Assembly: GCA_030770535.1 (NCBI GenBank)
Contig: JASVEC010000035.1
Span: 124,001 to 188,000, forward strand
From: Batkoa obscura
Taxonomy: Eukaryota; Entomophthoromycota; Entomophthoromycetes; Entomophthorales; Batkoaceae
Direction: 5' to 3'
Length of the DNA: 64,000 bases
How positions within the stretch are numbered: position 1 is the stretch's first letter; each line of letters opens with the position of its first letter. The position numbers were made by a program, and so were the translations under genes. Under the pieces are notes generated by a model. That model did not search any database and was not told the DNA's origin. It saw only the letters and a program-made list of their open reading frames with translations. Shown one piece after another: positions 21,798 to 32,750 of the stretch.

Positions 21798-22757
21798 ATA
21801 AATATATACTTACCACTGTACCCCTTGAATAATTAATCAAATAACTTCCTTTTTTCATTAATTTTAATTCCCTTTCACCAATCATTTCTTTAGTATCCTT
21901 CGTTTCCGGTACATGTAATGTAATAAAATCACACATTCCCAATAAATCTTCTAATTTCGTGATTTGAGTTGCTGTTCCTAAAGGCATAATTTGCAATATA
22001 TCATAAAAATAAACTTGAATTCCTAAACTTTCCGCTAATACAGAGAGTTGAGAGCCAATGTGACCGTAACCAATAATACCTAATTTTTTGTTACGAACTT
22101 CATAACAGTTTTTACTAACTTTGTTCCATAATCCATTATGCATTTCTTGATTACGATCCCCCATTTGACGAGAGAGATAAATAATATGAGCAAGTACAAG
22201 TTCAGCTATGAGTAGGAATAAGATTAATATAAATATTAAACTAAGTTAAATTATCTACTTACCTACTGATCTTGAATTGGAAAAGGGTGAGTTAAACACT
22301 GGAATCCCTCTCTTTTCTGCATAATTTAAATCTACTTGATTGGTACCGATACAAAAACAGCCAATGGCTAATAAATTCCGGGCCGAAGATAATACTTTCT
22401 CAGTAAGTTTAGTTTTACTCCTAATAAAAGATTTAAGTAATTGTTAGTATGTGAGTTGAAGATAAGATATAAATAGAGAGAAGTAGGGATGAAATCAAAT
22501 TACCTTATACCAATGACATGAACAGTTTGTATCTTTTCAATTAATTCTTCTTCCGATAATGCTTTAGTATGAGATTCTACCTAAAAATCAAAGTTAATTG
22601 AAACTTAATCAATAGATATAAATACACTTACATTAAACCCTTGTTTATTAAAAATATTAATAGCAGTTGGATTAATATTTTCTAATAATAATATATTTAA
22701 TTGATTTTTTTGAATATTATGTTCTAACTGATATTTATTTTCAGTATTGAATATCAT
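21145..22757 (-). CDS. D-3-phosphoglycerate dehydrogenase (yeast Ser3/Ser33 type)
   Basis: Oxidises 3-phosphoglycerate to 3-phosphohydroxypyruvate with NAD, the first step of serine synthesis. Six exons on the minus strand: 22757-22632, 22580-22504, 22420-22263, 22205-21814, 21732-21391 and 21336-21145; 428 residues. Diagnostic stretches: LLLENINPTAINIFNKQGFN, HVIGIRSKTKLTEKVL, AIGCFCIGTNQVDL, VFNSPFSNSRSVAELV, the Rossmann motif LGIIGYGHIGSQLSVLAES, LINYSRGTV, AAIDVFPVEP and the catalytic His in SPHIGGSTEEAQ. A C-terminal ACT domain (RVIFVHDNVPGVLKEINNLL) suggests serine feedback control, as in related enzymes. Intron 4 contains an ATT microsatellite (about 21750-21796). Divergent from ELP6. 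Confidence 0.96.
21750..21796. repeat. ATT microsatellite in PGDH intron 4
   Basis: About 14 consecutive ATT units within an 81-bp intron, likely length-polymorphic. Confidence 0.85.
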
Positions 22758-23683
22758 ATTTGAGAGAATTGAATATAAATTGTTTAAATATAATAAGAGA
22801 GGAATGAAATTAAATTTAACTTGTTTTTATACTTTCTTATCTTATCTCTTATCTTATTATTAATAAATTTGAAACCATCAATAAAACTCACCTAACCTTA
22901 AAATCTCCCAGTTTTTATTATTCTTTTTGAAGTTAATCATTTAACTTATTTTAATGAGTCATCAAGATTAATTGAAACATTAAACAATTTTTTTTAATAG
23001 ATTTCTTCTAATAAACTTCCAGCTCATTTATTATTATTCAATCCTAATTTGATATGATAATCAATTGTAATATTACTATAAACGTTATTAAATAGAATAT
23101 TTACCCTTTATTTTATTTATTTTATTAATCATATGAAAAATAGAGGTGAAATTTTTATTAATAAATAATAACAATATAATAGCTTTTTGTATTTATTGAA
23201 ATAGCTCAAATATCAATTTAGTTATATAGTTAAGATTAATTTACTTATCACTTTTCATTAAACAATTATATTCAGCTTTATTTCAATACTTGAAATTCTT
23301 TATTTATTCTATTATATTATAATTTAATAAATATTATAACATAATATCCTTCTAAAACCCTATTTATCATCACCTCATTCAGTAATCTAATTTCATCATC
23401 TTTAGTTATGACAATAAAGTTAAAAATTAACTTCTAAAAAAATAACTTTATTAAAAAGAATAAATCAATGTTATTTCAATTTAAGCAACTTAAAAACGAA
23501 GAATTGAAAAGTAAAGAATTTAATTCCAATCAAAAAGAATGAGTAAAAAGAAAGAATCAGATTGAAAATGTTGGTTGGATTTGAAATGAAATTCTAACAA
23601 ATTTCCATTTTCAATTCATTATTCAACAATTTCAATTTTCAATTCAATTATAAAGCTTTATTCACTTAACAGTTAACAAAATC
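22758..23683. other. Divergent PGDH-ELP6 promoter region
   Basis: 926 bp of AT-rich DNA between two start codons. No gene or element seen. Confidence 0.55.
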
Positions 23684-24683
23684 ATGAACTTCACTACTCT
23701 CAATGATCACTTAAATCTTCCTAATGATTTACCCTTACCAAATACCACTTGGACTATTATTGATCATAGTTTACGTACAAATGGAGAATTTTTATTATTA
23801 AATTTTATCAAAAGTGGATTGAAATTAAAGAAAAACATATTATTTATATCATTTAATAATATATATTTACATTATTCAACGCTAATTAAAAAGATGGTAA
23901 GTTTAATAAAGAAAGAAGAGAAAAAAAAAGTTTTTTTTAGTTTAAACATTAAAGTTTGAAAAAATATTAACTATTTTGTTTTGTTTTGTTTTTTTAGGGT
24001 TTAAATCCATCTGATGATAATTTAACATTTTTATCTTTATTAACAGAAACAAAAGAAAAATTAAATTATGATATTCTTCTTAATCTTATTCAACAAAAGA
24101 TAGTATTTGAAAAACAAATTAATATAATATTTGATGATATTACCCCATTAATTTATCTTGGTTTAACTTTTTCTGAAGTATTAAAGTTAGTTAATTGGTG
24201 TAAGAATTTAACTTTCAAAGTAAGTATTATTAATTTTATTTATTAATTTTATTAATTTTATTATTATTATATAGAATAATGGCTTTTTTATAATATTAAA
24301 ACATGGGGATTTAGAATTTCAATCTAATACAATAATCAAAAATTTATCTTTATCATTATGTCATTTAAGTAATTTTATTATTAAATTAACTCCATTAGCT
24401 ACTGGTTTCTCAAGTGAAATTCATGGTCAAGTAAGTAATTTCTTTTATATTTATATATTTATATATTTATATATTTATACATTAATACATTAATATTGTT
24501 TTATATTGTTATTGTTATTATCAAATATTAATATGTTTATTTTATTATTATTAGCTATCCATTCATCAAGGACCCTTACAATTACAATCTCAACGTCATG
24601 GTCAAGGTCTAATTTATCATTATAAATTAACAGATAATCAATTTCAATTATTTGTTAAAGGAAATAGTCATACAGTATTATAG
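23684..24683 (+). CDS. ELP6: Elongator complex subunit 6
   Basis: Elp4-Elp5-Elp6 form the RecA-like hexameric ring of Elongator, which acts in wobble-uridine modification of tRNAs. Four exons: 23684-23896, 23998-24219, 24275-24430 and 24555-24683; 239 residues, a normal Elp6 length. Recognisable parts: WTIIDHSLRTNGEFLLLNFI near the N-terminus, the strand KKNILFISFNN, INIIFDDITPLIYLG and the C-terminal RHGQGLIYHYKLTDNQFQLF. As in other Elp6 proteins the Walker motifs are degenerate. Identification rests on the overall RecA-like pattern and these motifs; Elp6 diverges quickly, so it is less certain than the neighbouring calls. The stop codon lies 125 bp from the stop of the converging ankyrin-DIL gene. 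Confidence 0.75.
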
Positions 24684-24808
24684 ATAGAATAATAATATGA
24701 TAATAAAAATAAAAATAAAATATTAATTTTAAAATTCTTATTTTATTTTATTTTATTTTATTTACTTTATAATTTACGATTATGATTCCCCTTAACTCAA
24801 GCTTTAAT
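24684..24808. terminator. Short convergent 3' region with A-tract/T-tract inverted repeat
   Basis: An (AAAAT)-type run at about 24702-24722 is followed by a (TTTTA)-type run at about 24739-24763. They could pair as an imperfect hairpin and supply polyadenylation signals on both strands. The functional reading is inference. Confidence 0.35.
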
Positions 24809-27690
24809 TTATCCATTTAATAACTCCACAATTTGCTCAGGTATATTAGGTATTTGGTTAGCATGAGTAACATTTTCTTCTTCATTATTGCCTTCATTAT
24901 CACATTTTGAATGATCAAAATTCCAAGAATGATTCATATCGGAATGTGTTGGCACTGAAAAGGGTAATAAATGATTGGGATCTTTAAATAAAGTAAATAG
25001 ATTATATTGTACAAAAGAATTCATTAATTCATTCGAATTTTCTCTAGAGTGACTTAATGGAATAACTGGTAATGGCTTATTGATATTATTGGAAACAGTA
25101 GTGGTAGTAGTATGATTTAATTGATTCTCCTCCCATTCTTCTTCAGTAATTATATTCACTTTAGGTATGGGTGAATGTTCATTTGAAGGAGGCACAATTT
25201 GAATTTTTAACTGGCTATTATTATTATTATTATTATTATTTCCATTATTTCCATTTTCATTCCCTGATGTATTATTAATACTTGTATTACTATTACTTGA
25301 AAGTACTGAATCTGGCTTTGGAGAGTCAGTTCTAGATAATGGTAAAGGTACTTTTTCTGGATCAAGAAAAGAAACTCTTCTAGAAATTCTACTTGTAACT
25401 TCATCTTCTAAATCTCTTACTACAACAATCGATTTACCGTTTTTATTATCTTTATTTTTATGTCTTCGTTCAATTACTCGATCCGCTACTTGTTGTATAT
25501 AAGCTAATATTTCTTCAGGTACATTATCTTCTTCATTTTCATATCGATAAGTTTCAGCAATTAATTGAATTTGTAGAGGAGAAATGGTATCTAATGTTTG
25601 TAATGTTTCAATAAATTCAGCTAATGATTTATGAGATGAATAACATTGAAGAAATTGTAATAAATGTAATAAAGATTTAAAATGAGAAGATAAATTAGCT
25701 ACAATCGGTGAAGTAGCATGGGTTCTTATCCATTCTTCTAAGACAGTAACACTCATTCTTATTTGTATAGCTCGTGTGCGTGAACAATATTTTTTAGTAT
25801 CTAATATTCGATTGAATAATTCGCTAGTTATATAATAAATTAATTGATTTAATATATGATGAATTAATATAACATGAACTTGATAAGAATGTAAGATAGC
25901 TAAAGCAGAAGATAATATTGAAGTTATTTTTTCTGGATTACTATCTTTTTTATTTAAAATATTATTCTTATTATTTTGATTATTATTATTGTTAATTCTT
26001 CTACGTATTGATAATCGTTTTCTTAAAGGTGTTAAACCATTGGCTAATTTTTCATCATCATCATTAAACGAACTAGTTATTGAAGATAAAAAACTTTTTC
26101 TTTTTTCTTTAAATTTTGATTCATCGTTTAAACCAGGTATTGATTCACATTCTAATATACAAGATTCTAATTCAGATTCTAATTTACTTTGTATATTTCT
26201 TACTAATAATTGATAAATTTCATGAATTAATTCACTTAAAGCTAATTGATGTTCCACTGTAGATGATACTAACCCACTATCTTTTTTTAAATAATACAAT
26301 AATTGAGAACAATTAGCTAGCCAAAAGGATAAATATTTTAATTCATTAAATTTTAACTAAAAGTAACAATAAATAAATAGAATATAAATAGAATATAAAC
26401 GGAATATAAATAGAATATAGACTTACTTTAACACAATCAGCAATTAATTTTAATGCACTTTTTAATAAATCTTGTAATAAATCGGGAGTTGAAAAATAGA
26501 AAGCAAATCTGGAACATAAAAATAATACATTAGAAGGTACAAATCGTTGTTCTTTAGAATGATTTGGATTCATTGTTGTTATTATTGTTGTTAATATATG
26601 CGGAATTTGTTGATTTGAAAATACAAACATTTGATCAGGTAAACATTGATCCCATACAAATTCTTCTACTGTTAATTCTTCTAATGTGTCCTATAACAAT
26701 AAAGTATTAATCTATTATTATTAATTTATTATTATCATTTAAATTACCTCATGATATCCATAATTATCTGAATTATGAATATTTTCTAAATTATTACCTA
26801 ATAATTCCAATTGATTAAATTTATCATTAATTTTAATTAAATAATCTTTATCATTTCCTTCAGGATCAGTTAAAGGTAAAGATTTAAAACTAGCTGAATC
26901 ATCATCCAAATAATCATTAACATTAAATCCCGAAAAAGATTGAATAGATTGCCTCACTCGATGTTGATGATTATAACTTAATATTTCTTGTAATTTAACA
27001 CTTTTTTCATTTTCATTTGTATTATTTAATCCATGATTAATTATATCTAATACAGTTCTTCCTTTAGTTGTACGTGCCCCTGGTGAAGCCCCATGATCTA
27101 ATAATAATTTGACAATCTTTTCATGTTGATTACTCATTGCCCACATTAACGCTGGCCAGCCATCTAATTAGTAAATAAAGACAAATTAATAACTCTTCTT
27201 AACAATAATAAAACAATAAAAACTATTTTTTACTTACTTTTATCCTGTAAATCAAGACTAGCCCCATTTTTCACTAACACTTCTGCTACTTCAAAATAAC
27301 CAAAACAAGCTGCATAGATTAAAGGGGGTGAACCATCTTCATCTAATACATTAATATCGATATATTCTTTTAATATGTCATTTCTAAATAATTGCAAAAC
27401 AGAAGTATCATCTCCACTAGATACCATACGATGTAATAATTTTCCAATTAATTCTTTTTTTTCTTGTTTCGTGTAGATCCCTTGGGTGCCAATTTCAATA
27501 GCTTCTTCTACTTGCAGAGTTAGATCTTCAACTGGAATATTAGAATCTGAAGTTGTTTGTTCTGAAGCTAATGAAACTTTGGGAACTTGTTCTATAAGGG
27601 ATTAATAATTAATTGTTGTTATTTTTTATTATTGCTTAAATTTTTTAATAAAAAAACAAAAGACTTACCATTTACTATTATATCACTCAT
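24809..27690 (-). CDS. Ankyrin-repeat and DIL (dilute) domain protein
   Basis: Five exons on the minus strand: 27690-27669, 27591-27238, 27163-26748, 26690-26427 and 26356-24809; 867 residues. Residues about 90-165 hold ankyrin repeats: DGSPPLIYAACFGYFEVAEV then LVKNGASLDLQDKNGWPALM, and SNQHEKIVKLLLDHGASPGA. Residues about 290-640 form a DIL domain as in the myosin V cargo-binding tail: YLSFWLANCSQLLYYLKKDS, LHSYQVHVILIHHILNQLIYY, SVTVLEEWIRTH and SPLQIQLIAETYRYE. Fungi have non-myosin ankyrin-DIL proteins of this layout; their role is poorly known and may be in membrane traffic. The C-terminal ~220 residues are low complexity with Asn runs. The first exon is only 22 bp, which is why a simple start search misses it. 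Confidence 0.88.
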
Positions 27691-28971
27691 TTTTATTATT
27701 ATACAATATAGCTTTAATTTTTACAAAAGAGATAAAATTCAATAAATTCTTATTTAATATATTTTATAACTGGAATTTTTAATCAAATTAAGCCACCATC
27801 TTAAATCCTTACAAATCTAGTCAACCTTGATTGGTAAATTAGGATCTTATCCAATCAAATTAATTGGTAAAAATTTTAATAGATTAAGTTATTTTGCTCT
27901 TCTCCTCGTGGTGATTTCAAAAGTGGTGAGATACTAAGTTTTACAATGAAAAGATGGCGACTGGGGAAGATTATTATGAAAATTTTATGACAAAAATAAT
28001 TAAGCTCGACCTTTTATATCTTCTAGTTTATGTGGATAGCCTTTATTTATTTAATCTACTACTTTATTCATTAACACTTCCAAAAACACTATTTTGAAGA
28101 CTTTAATAGATTCTAATTACAACTTCAATAGTTACTCCTATTGGTAGATTTTAAGGCCATTACCATTTTTGGTGTCTTTTTTGATGAATTAGTATAATCT
28201 TTAATTTATTAATAGAGATTATTAAATTTTCAAAGTTAAATATTTTTAATATGAATTAATATTATGCTAATATAATAAAAACAGTTACGAATCATATATA
28301 TGACCTATAGTTAGTTAAATTATAATTCTATTAATAGGGATGAATCTAAAAAAGACAATGTTTTTGATTTCAGCACTGAATTATAATTTTTTGGAATTTT
28401 GAGCGACTCAAAAAATGAGCAAAATGTTGATATTTGAAATAGTAGAGCACCTATTTTTTGCTAAAATTTCATTAATGATTTATCTATCTTTTTGAATTTA
28501 AAAATAGATAAATTAGTGAAATAATAACAAACTTTGATTGCAGTTAAATGATTTTTTTGGATTTTTTAGTGTTGAATTCTACTTATGCAAAATTGAGAGT
28601 TATAATGTATTAGTTTTTAATTTTGCAAAGTAATTTTTGAACAAACTAAAAAATTCAGAATATTAAGCTCCAGCTAACTTTTTTTATTTTTATTTTCATT
28701 TGAATAATAAAATAAATATAATATTTCACATAAATCAAATGATTTCAAAAGCCAATTTATTTTATAAAAAATTTAATTTAGTCGAAAATTAAAAAACAAA
28801 ATAAGTAAACAAATGATTTTGTATGAAAAAATATCAACTGACAAATAAAAATATTATAATAATATATAATGCTAATATACTATCAGCTGAAAACATGATA
28901 TGATAGATGGAAATAATTTATTATTTAAAAAAAATTTGTAATAAAAAAAGTTAGATAAAATAGAATATAGA
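27691..28971. other. Gene-poor spacer upstream of the ankyrin-DIL gene
   Basis: 1.3 kb of extremely AT-rich DNA with no open frame. It includes the ankyrin-DIL promoter. Confidence 0.55.
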
Positions 28972-29078
28972 ATATGGAGATGTATTTCTATGTTTAAGAA
29001 TTTTGCCAATAATTTTTCCGCTCAAATAGCACTTAAAAGATGGGAAAAGTGATGAAGTCAAAAAAAATACCTCCATTA
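28972..29078 (-). mobile_element. MITE-like TIR element copy 6
   Basis: Reverse orientation. Starts ATATGGAGATGTATTTCTAT, core AATAGCACTTAAAAGATGGG, ends AAAAATACCTCCATTA. Confidence 0.9.
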
Positions 29079-29158
29079 GTGTTTTTAATAAAACAAGTCA
29101 TGTTATTTATAAAAGTTCACCTATTAAAAAAATAATTCCTTGAACTTGCTCATAATAT

Positions 29159-29260
29159 TATTGGGGGTGTTCTTTTTGGCTTCGTCACTTTTTCCATTTT
29201 TCAAGCACTATTTGAGCAGAAAGGCTATCAATAAAATCTTAAACAAAAAACACTTCTATT
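29159..29260 (+). mobile_element. MITE-like TIR element copy 7
   Basis: ATTGGGGGTGTTCTTTTTGG, then GCTTCGTCACTTTTTCC and CAAGCACTATTTGAGCAG; right end AAACACTTCTATT. Copy 6 lies 81 bp away in the opposite orientation. Confidence 0.85.
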
Positions 29261-30280
29261 GATAATAGTTCAAATTTAAAGTTTAAAAAGCAAAAAAAAT
29301 AGGCAAAAGTAACCGACTTTATTTACTTTTTATGGAAAGTGGGTTAATTTGAGTAAGTGTTTTCAATATACTTTTTTTATTATAAAGTTGTACTTTATAA
29401 TAAACTAAACTTACAATATGACAATAATGTAAAAGCTGATTTTTGTATGTTGAATTTGATTTTGGTTTTGGTTTTGATCTTAAACAAAATCACTAGTATT
29501 AAAATCCGATATTTAAAAAAAACAAATGACCATTAAAACATACAAGGCAGTAACATGCTTTTGATACTTTGATTACTCGCGTTTTCTAGCTATACAAAAA
29601 AACTTATTTATTAATTTCAACTTAACGCCTCATTTTATACAAAAATAGAAATTTCCATTTCACTAAGCTTTTTAAAAAAATAAACTCAAACCTTGAGATT
29701 AAATTTAGAGAATTAGCAATAAATTATAAAAAAATAATCCAAATAGAAAAAGCAAACTTTTATTGAATATTAAAAATTTCCTTTAAATGCTTCTTTCACA
29801 ATTTGTTTCTCATATACGCCACTTCAATAGCACTTGGTTCCGCTATTCTTTACTCTATTATCTCTCTTGCAGCTACGAAAAAGTCAATTATACAGAGTTC
29901 AACAAACTGAAGATAAATCATTTGATCTGACAATTGCTAATCTATTCTGCTTCTGATGAAAAGCTGTTCATTAATTAGCCAATAGAATGAGTTGAAGAAT
30001 CAAATCACCTATTATAATTGGCAAGTTTCTTGTATACCTATGCTATTTTCAATCAGAATAGGCAAGAGCATAAAAAATTCAATATCATCTGATGCGGAAT
30101 CACAGTAAACTGACGAAATTCAGAAATTTAATGAGCGCATGATCTAGCTATTCTTTAATTAAAAAGTTGGAACAAGAAATATAAAAGAAGAGTTGCAGAC
30201 GATTGACTTTTAAAAAGTAGATCAACTTATCTTTTTTATTATTTTTTTTTAAAAGCTTTTTTATAGCTTAACTAATTTTC
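29261..30280. other. Upstream region of DPP5
   Basis: About 1 kb without a supported gene. The part at about 29770-30180 is less AT-rich than its surroundings and could be regulatory or a worn-out gene, but no frame of useful length is open. Confidence 0.4.
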
Positions 30281-32347
30281 ATGATGAACTTCAAATCTTC
30301 TGTTGTTTTATTTGTAATTGCTCTAGTAGGTGGCAACTCCGTATTAGCTCAAGGTAAACATTTTACCCCAACTGATTTGGTTACCATGGCCCGTCCAGGT
30401 TTCTTTGCTCCTTCTCTAGATGGTGATAAAGTAATTTATTCCGCTACCACCTATGATAAAGGAACCAATAAGAAAACTACCAAAATTAATCTTTTGGAAG
30501 TAGCTACTGGAAAAGCTAGTGATATCACTTCATTGACCACTACCGATTTCTCAGATGTTTCATTCATTGATAAAGATCGTGTTGCTTTTGTTTCATCTCG
30601 TTCTGGAACTCCTAATGTTTATACTTTAGACCTTAATAGTGGTGCCAGTTCTTTAAAACAATTAACTAATTTTACTTATGAAGAAGTTAATGGAGCTCAA
30701 TTCAACTTTAAAGCTGGTAAAGTTATCTTTTCGACTGGTGTTTCTGTAAAAGAAAAGGAATCAGTGCATAAATATAGTACTGCTAAAACTTTTGATCAAC
30801 TTTATATTCGTCATTGGGATACATGGTATGACTATATTCATCAACATGTTCATGTTGCTGATTTAAGTGTTGACAAAATTACCACTGAAGCTAAGGATCT
30901 TTTAGTAAGTAGCCCTAAACTTGAATCTCCTATTCGTCCAGATTATGATTCAAGTAACTATGTCCTTTCTCCAGATGGTAAATTGGTTGCTTTTGTTACT
31001 CGCCCAGATACTAGAACTCAAGCTTGGAAAACTACTCTTGAGCTTTACCTTGTCCCTACTACCGGTGAGCCTAAACTTGAATTAATCTCTGAAAAAGGAT
31101 TAGGTGCTATTTCAAGCCCTAAATTCTCCCCAGATGGTAAATATCTCGCTTGGGTACAAATGAATAGTGATAACAATGAATCCGATAAAGGATTAATCAC
31201 TTTGTATGACCTTAAAACTAAGACTAGAAAAGTACTTAACCATAAATGGGATGCTCAGCCAGGAGAGTTTACTTTCTCTAATGATGGTAACTCCCTTTAC
31301 CTTAGTTTAGCTGATGATGGACATAACAAATTATTCGAATTCAATATCAAAACTCAAGAATATAAAGCTATCGTAAAAACTGGAACTTCAGGTGTTTTAG
31401 CTGAATACAATGATAAGCTTTTAATTACTAAAGCCTCTACCAAGAGCCCTAATGAAGTTTATTCTTTAAGCAAAAATAATAATGAACTTAAACGTATTTC
31501 TGATATTAATGCTAACTTCCTTGAAACTTTTAAATTCAATGGCTATGAACCTTTCTACTTTATTGGTGCCTTAAAGGAAAGAGTTCAAGGTTTCTTAATT
31601 AAACCACCAGGTTTTGACCCAAAGAAGAAATACCCAGTTATGTTTTGGGTACATGGTGGACCAGAATCTTCCTTTAATGATAATTGGTCTAATCGTTGGA
31701 ACTACCAAATTCCAGCTAATGCCGGTTATGTAGTTGTTTCTGTTAATTTCCATGGTTCTCCAGGATGGGGTAATAAGTTTACTCAATCTATCTTACGTAA
31801 CTGGGGCTCTTATCCATTTGAGGATTTAATGAAAGGTCTTGATTTCGCACTTGCTAAATATAATTTCTTAGACTGTGAAAAGGTAGTTGCTTGGGGAGCT
31901 TCCTACGGCGGTTTTATGATGAATTATATCAATGGTCACACAGATCGCTTTAAGGCGCTTGTAGTTCATGATGGTACCTTTAGCACTGAAGGCTCTATCT
32001 ATAACACTGAAGAACTTTTCTTTATGGAAAATGAATTTGGAGGTGTAGGATGGTCTAAAGAAGCTAGAGAAAACTTTAAGAAATTCTCTCCACATAATTT
32101 TGTTGAAAATTGGAAGACTCCTGCTTTAATTATCCATGGTGGTAAAGATTATCGTCTTGTCGATACTGAAGGTATTAGTGCTTTCACTGCTCTCCAACGC
32201 AAAGGTGTTCCATCTAGGCTCCTTTATTTCCAAGATGAAAACCACTGGGTTCTTAAAAATGCTAACTCTCTTAAATGGATGCATGAAAATCTTGCTTGGT
32301 CCGCTAAGTGGCTTAATTACACTAATCCTTATGAGATTGAACTTTAA
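30281..32347 (+). CDS. Secreted dipeptidyl-peptidase 5 (S9C prolyl oligopeptidase family)
   Basis: Single exon, 688 residues, close to the size of fungal DPP V. Removes dipeptides from the N-terminus of peptides outside the cell. A signal peptide is at about 1-23 (VVLFVIALVGGNSVLA). The N-terminal part is a beta-propeller with WD40/PD40-like blades (VLSPDGKLVAFVTRPD and KFSPDGKYLAWVQM). The C-terminal alpha/beta hydrolase domain runs from about 430: GFDPKKKYPVMFWVHGGPES, nucleophile motif GASYGGF (Ser541), acid in HGGKDYR (Asp623) and base in DENHWVL (His655). The upstream ATG of the MM pair is taken; starting at the second Met would make no functional difference. Codon use is more C-rich at third positions than in neighbouring housekeeping genes, consistent with high expression (inference). 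Intronless. Confidence 0.96.
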   Translation: MMNFKSSVVLFVIALVGGNSVLAQGKHFTPTDLVTMARPGFFAPSLDGDKVIYSATTYDKGTNKKTTKINLLEVATGKASDITSLTTTDFSDVSFIDKDRVAFVSSRSGTPNVYTLDLNSGASSLKQLTNFTYEEVNGAQFNFKAGKVIFSTGVSVKEKESVHKYSTAKTFDQLYIRHWDTWYDYIHQHVHVADLSVDKITTEAKDLLVSSPKLESPIRPDYDSSNYVLSPDGKLVAFVTRPDTRTQAWKTTLELYLVPTTGEPKLELISEKGLGAISSPKFSPDGKYLAWVQMNSDNNESDKGLITLYDLKTKTRKVLNHKWDAQPGEFTFSNDGNSLYLSLADDGHNKLFEFNIKTQEYKAIVKTGTSGVLAEYNDKLLITKASTKSPNEVYSLSKNNNELKRISDINANFLETFKFNGYEPFYFIGALKERVQGFLIKPPGFDPKKKYPVMFWVHGGPESSFNDNWSNRWNYQIPANAGYVVVSVNFHGSPGWGNKFTQSILRNWGSYPFEDLMKGLDFALAKYNFLDCEKVVAWGASYGGFMMNYINGHTDRFKALVVHDGTFSTEGSIYNTEELFFMENEFGGVGWSKEARENFKKFSPHNFVENWKTPALIIHGGKDYRLVDTEGISAFTALQRKGVPSRLLYFQDENHWVLKNANSLKWMHENLAWSAKWLNYTNPYEIEL

Positions 32348-32432
32348 AAGGGTTGATTTTGTTATTAAAATTAATATGCTAAATAAAAAATTAATTTAAA
32401 TGTAAACTATTATTTTGTTTCTATAATTTAAT

Positions 32433-32531
32433 ATATGGGGATGTTTTTTTTGGCCTCATTGCTTTTTCTATCTTTTAAGTGCTATTTGAGTAGAAAAATT
32501 GTTAGCAAAATACAAAAATACATCCCCATAT
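32433..32531 (+). mobile_element. MITE-like TIR element copy 8
   Basis: Near-intact ends: ATATGGGGATGTTTTTTTTG at the left and AATACATCCCCATAT at the right. A few bases are missing near the right end (GTTAGCAAAATACAAAAATA). Inserted 85 bp after the DPP5 stop. Confidence 0.95.
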
Positions 32532-32750
32532 TTCAAAATAGATGAGTATCTAGTTAACCATGGTTTGTATAAGTTTTAAGGATACTTTTAAATACAAAGA
32601 TATTATATGATTTGATATAGCCAAATGGTTTAGGTAATGTGTAATACTTAAGGGAAATAATTATATATATTATATTTTTTAAAGGACAATTTGTAAATTA
32701 CAAAAATGAATTAAACTGAAACTTTAATGAGTATTATTTTAAAATTAGAA

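Noticed and set aside
29950-30120. Possible box C/D snoRNA (CTGATGA near 29953, CTGA near 30112)
   Set aside because: Boxes are about 160 nt apart with no terminal stem or internal C'/D' boxes.
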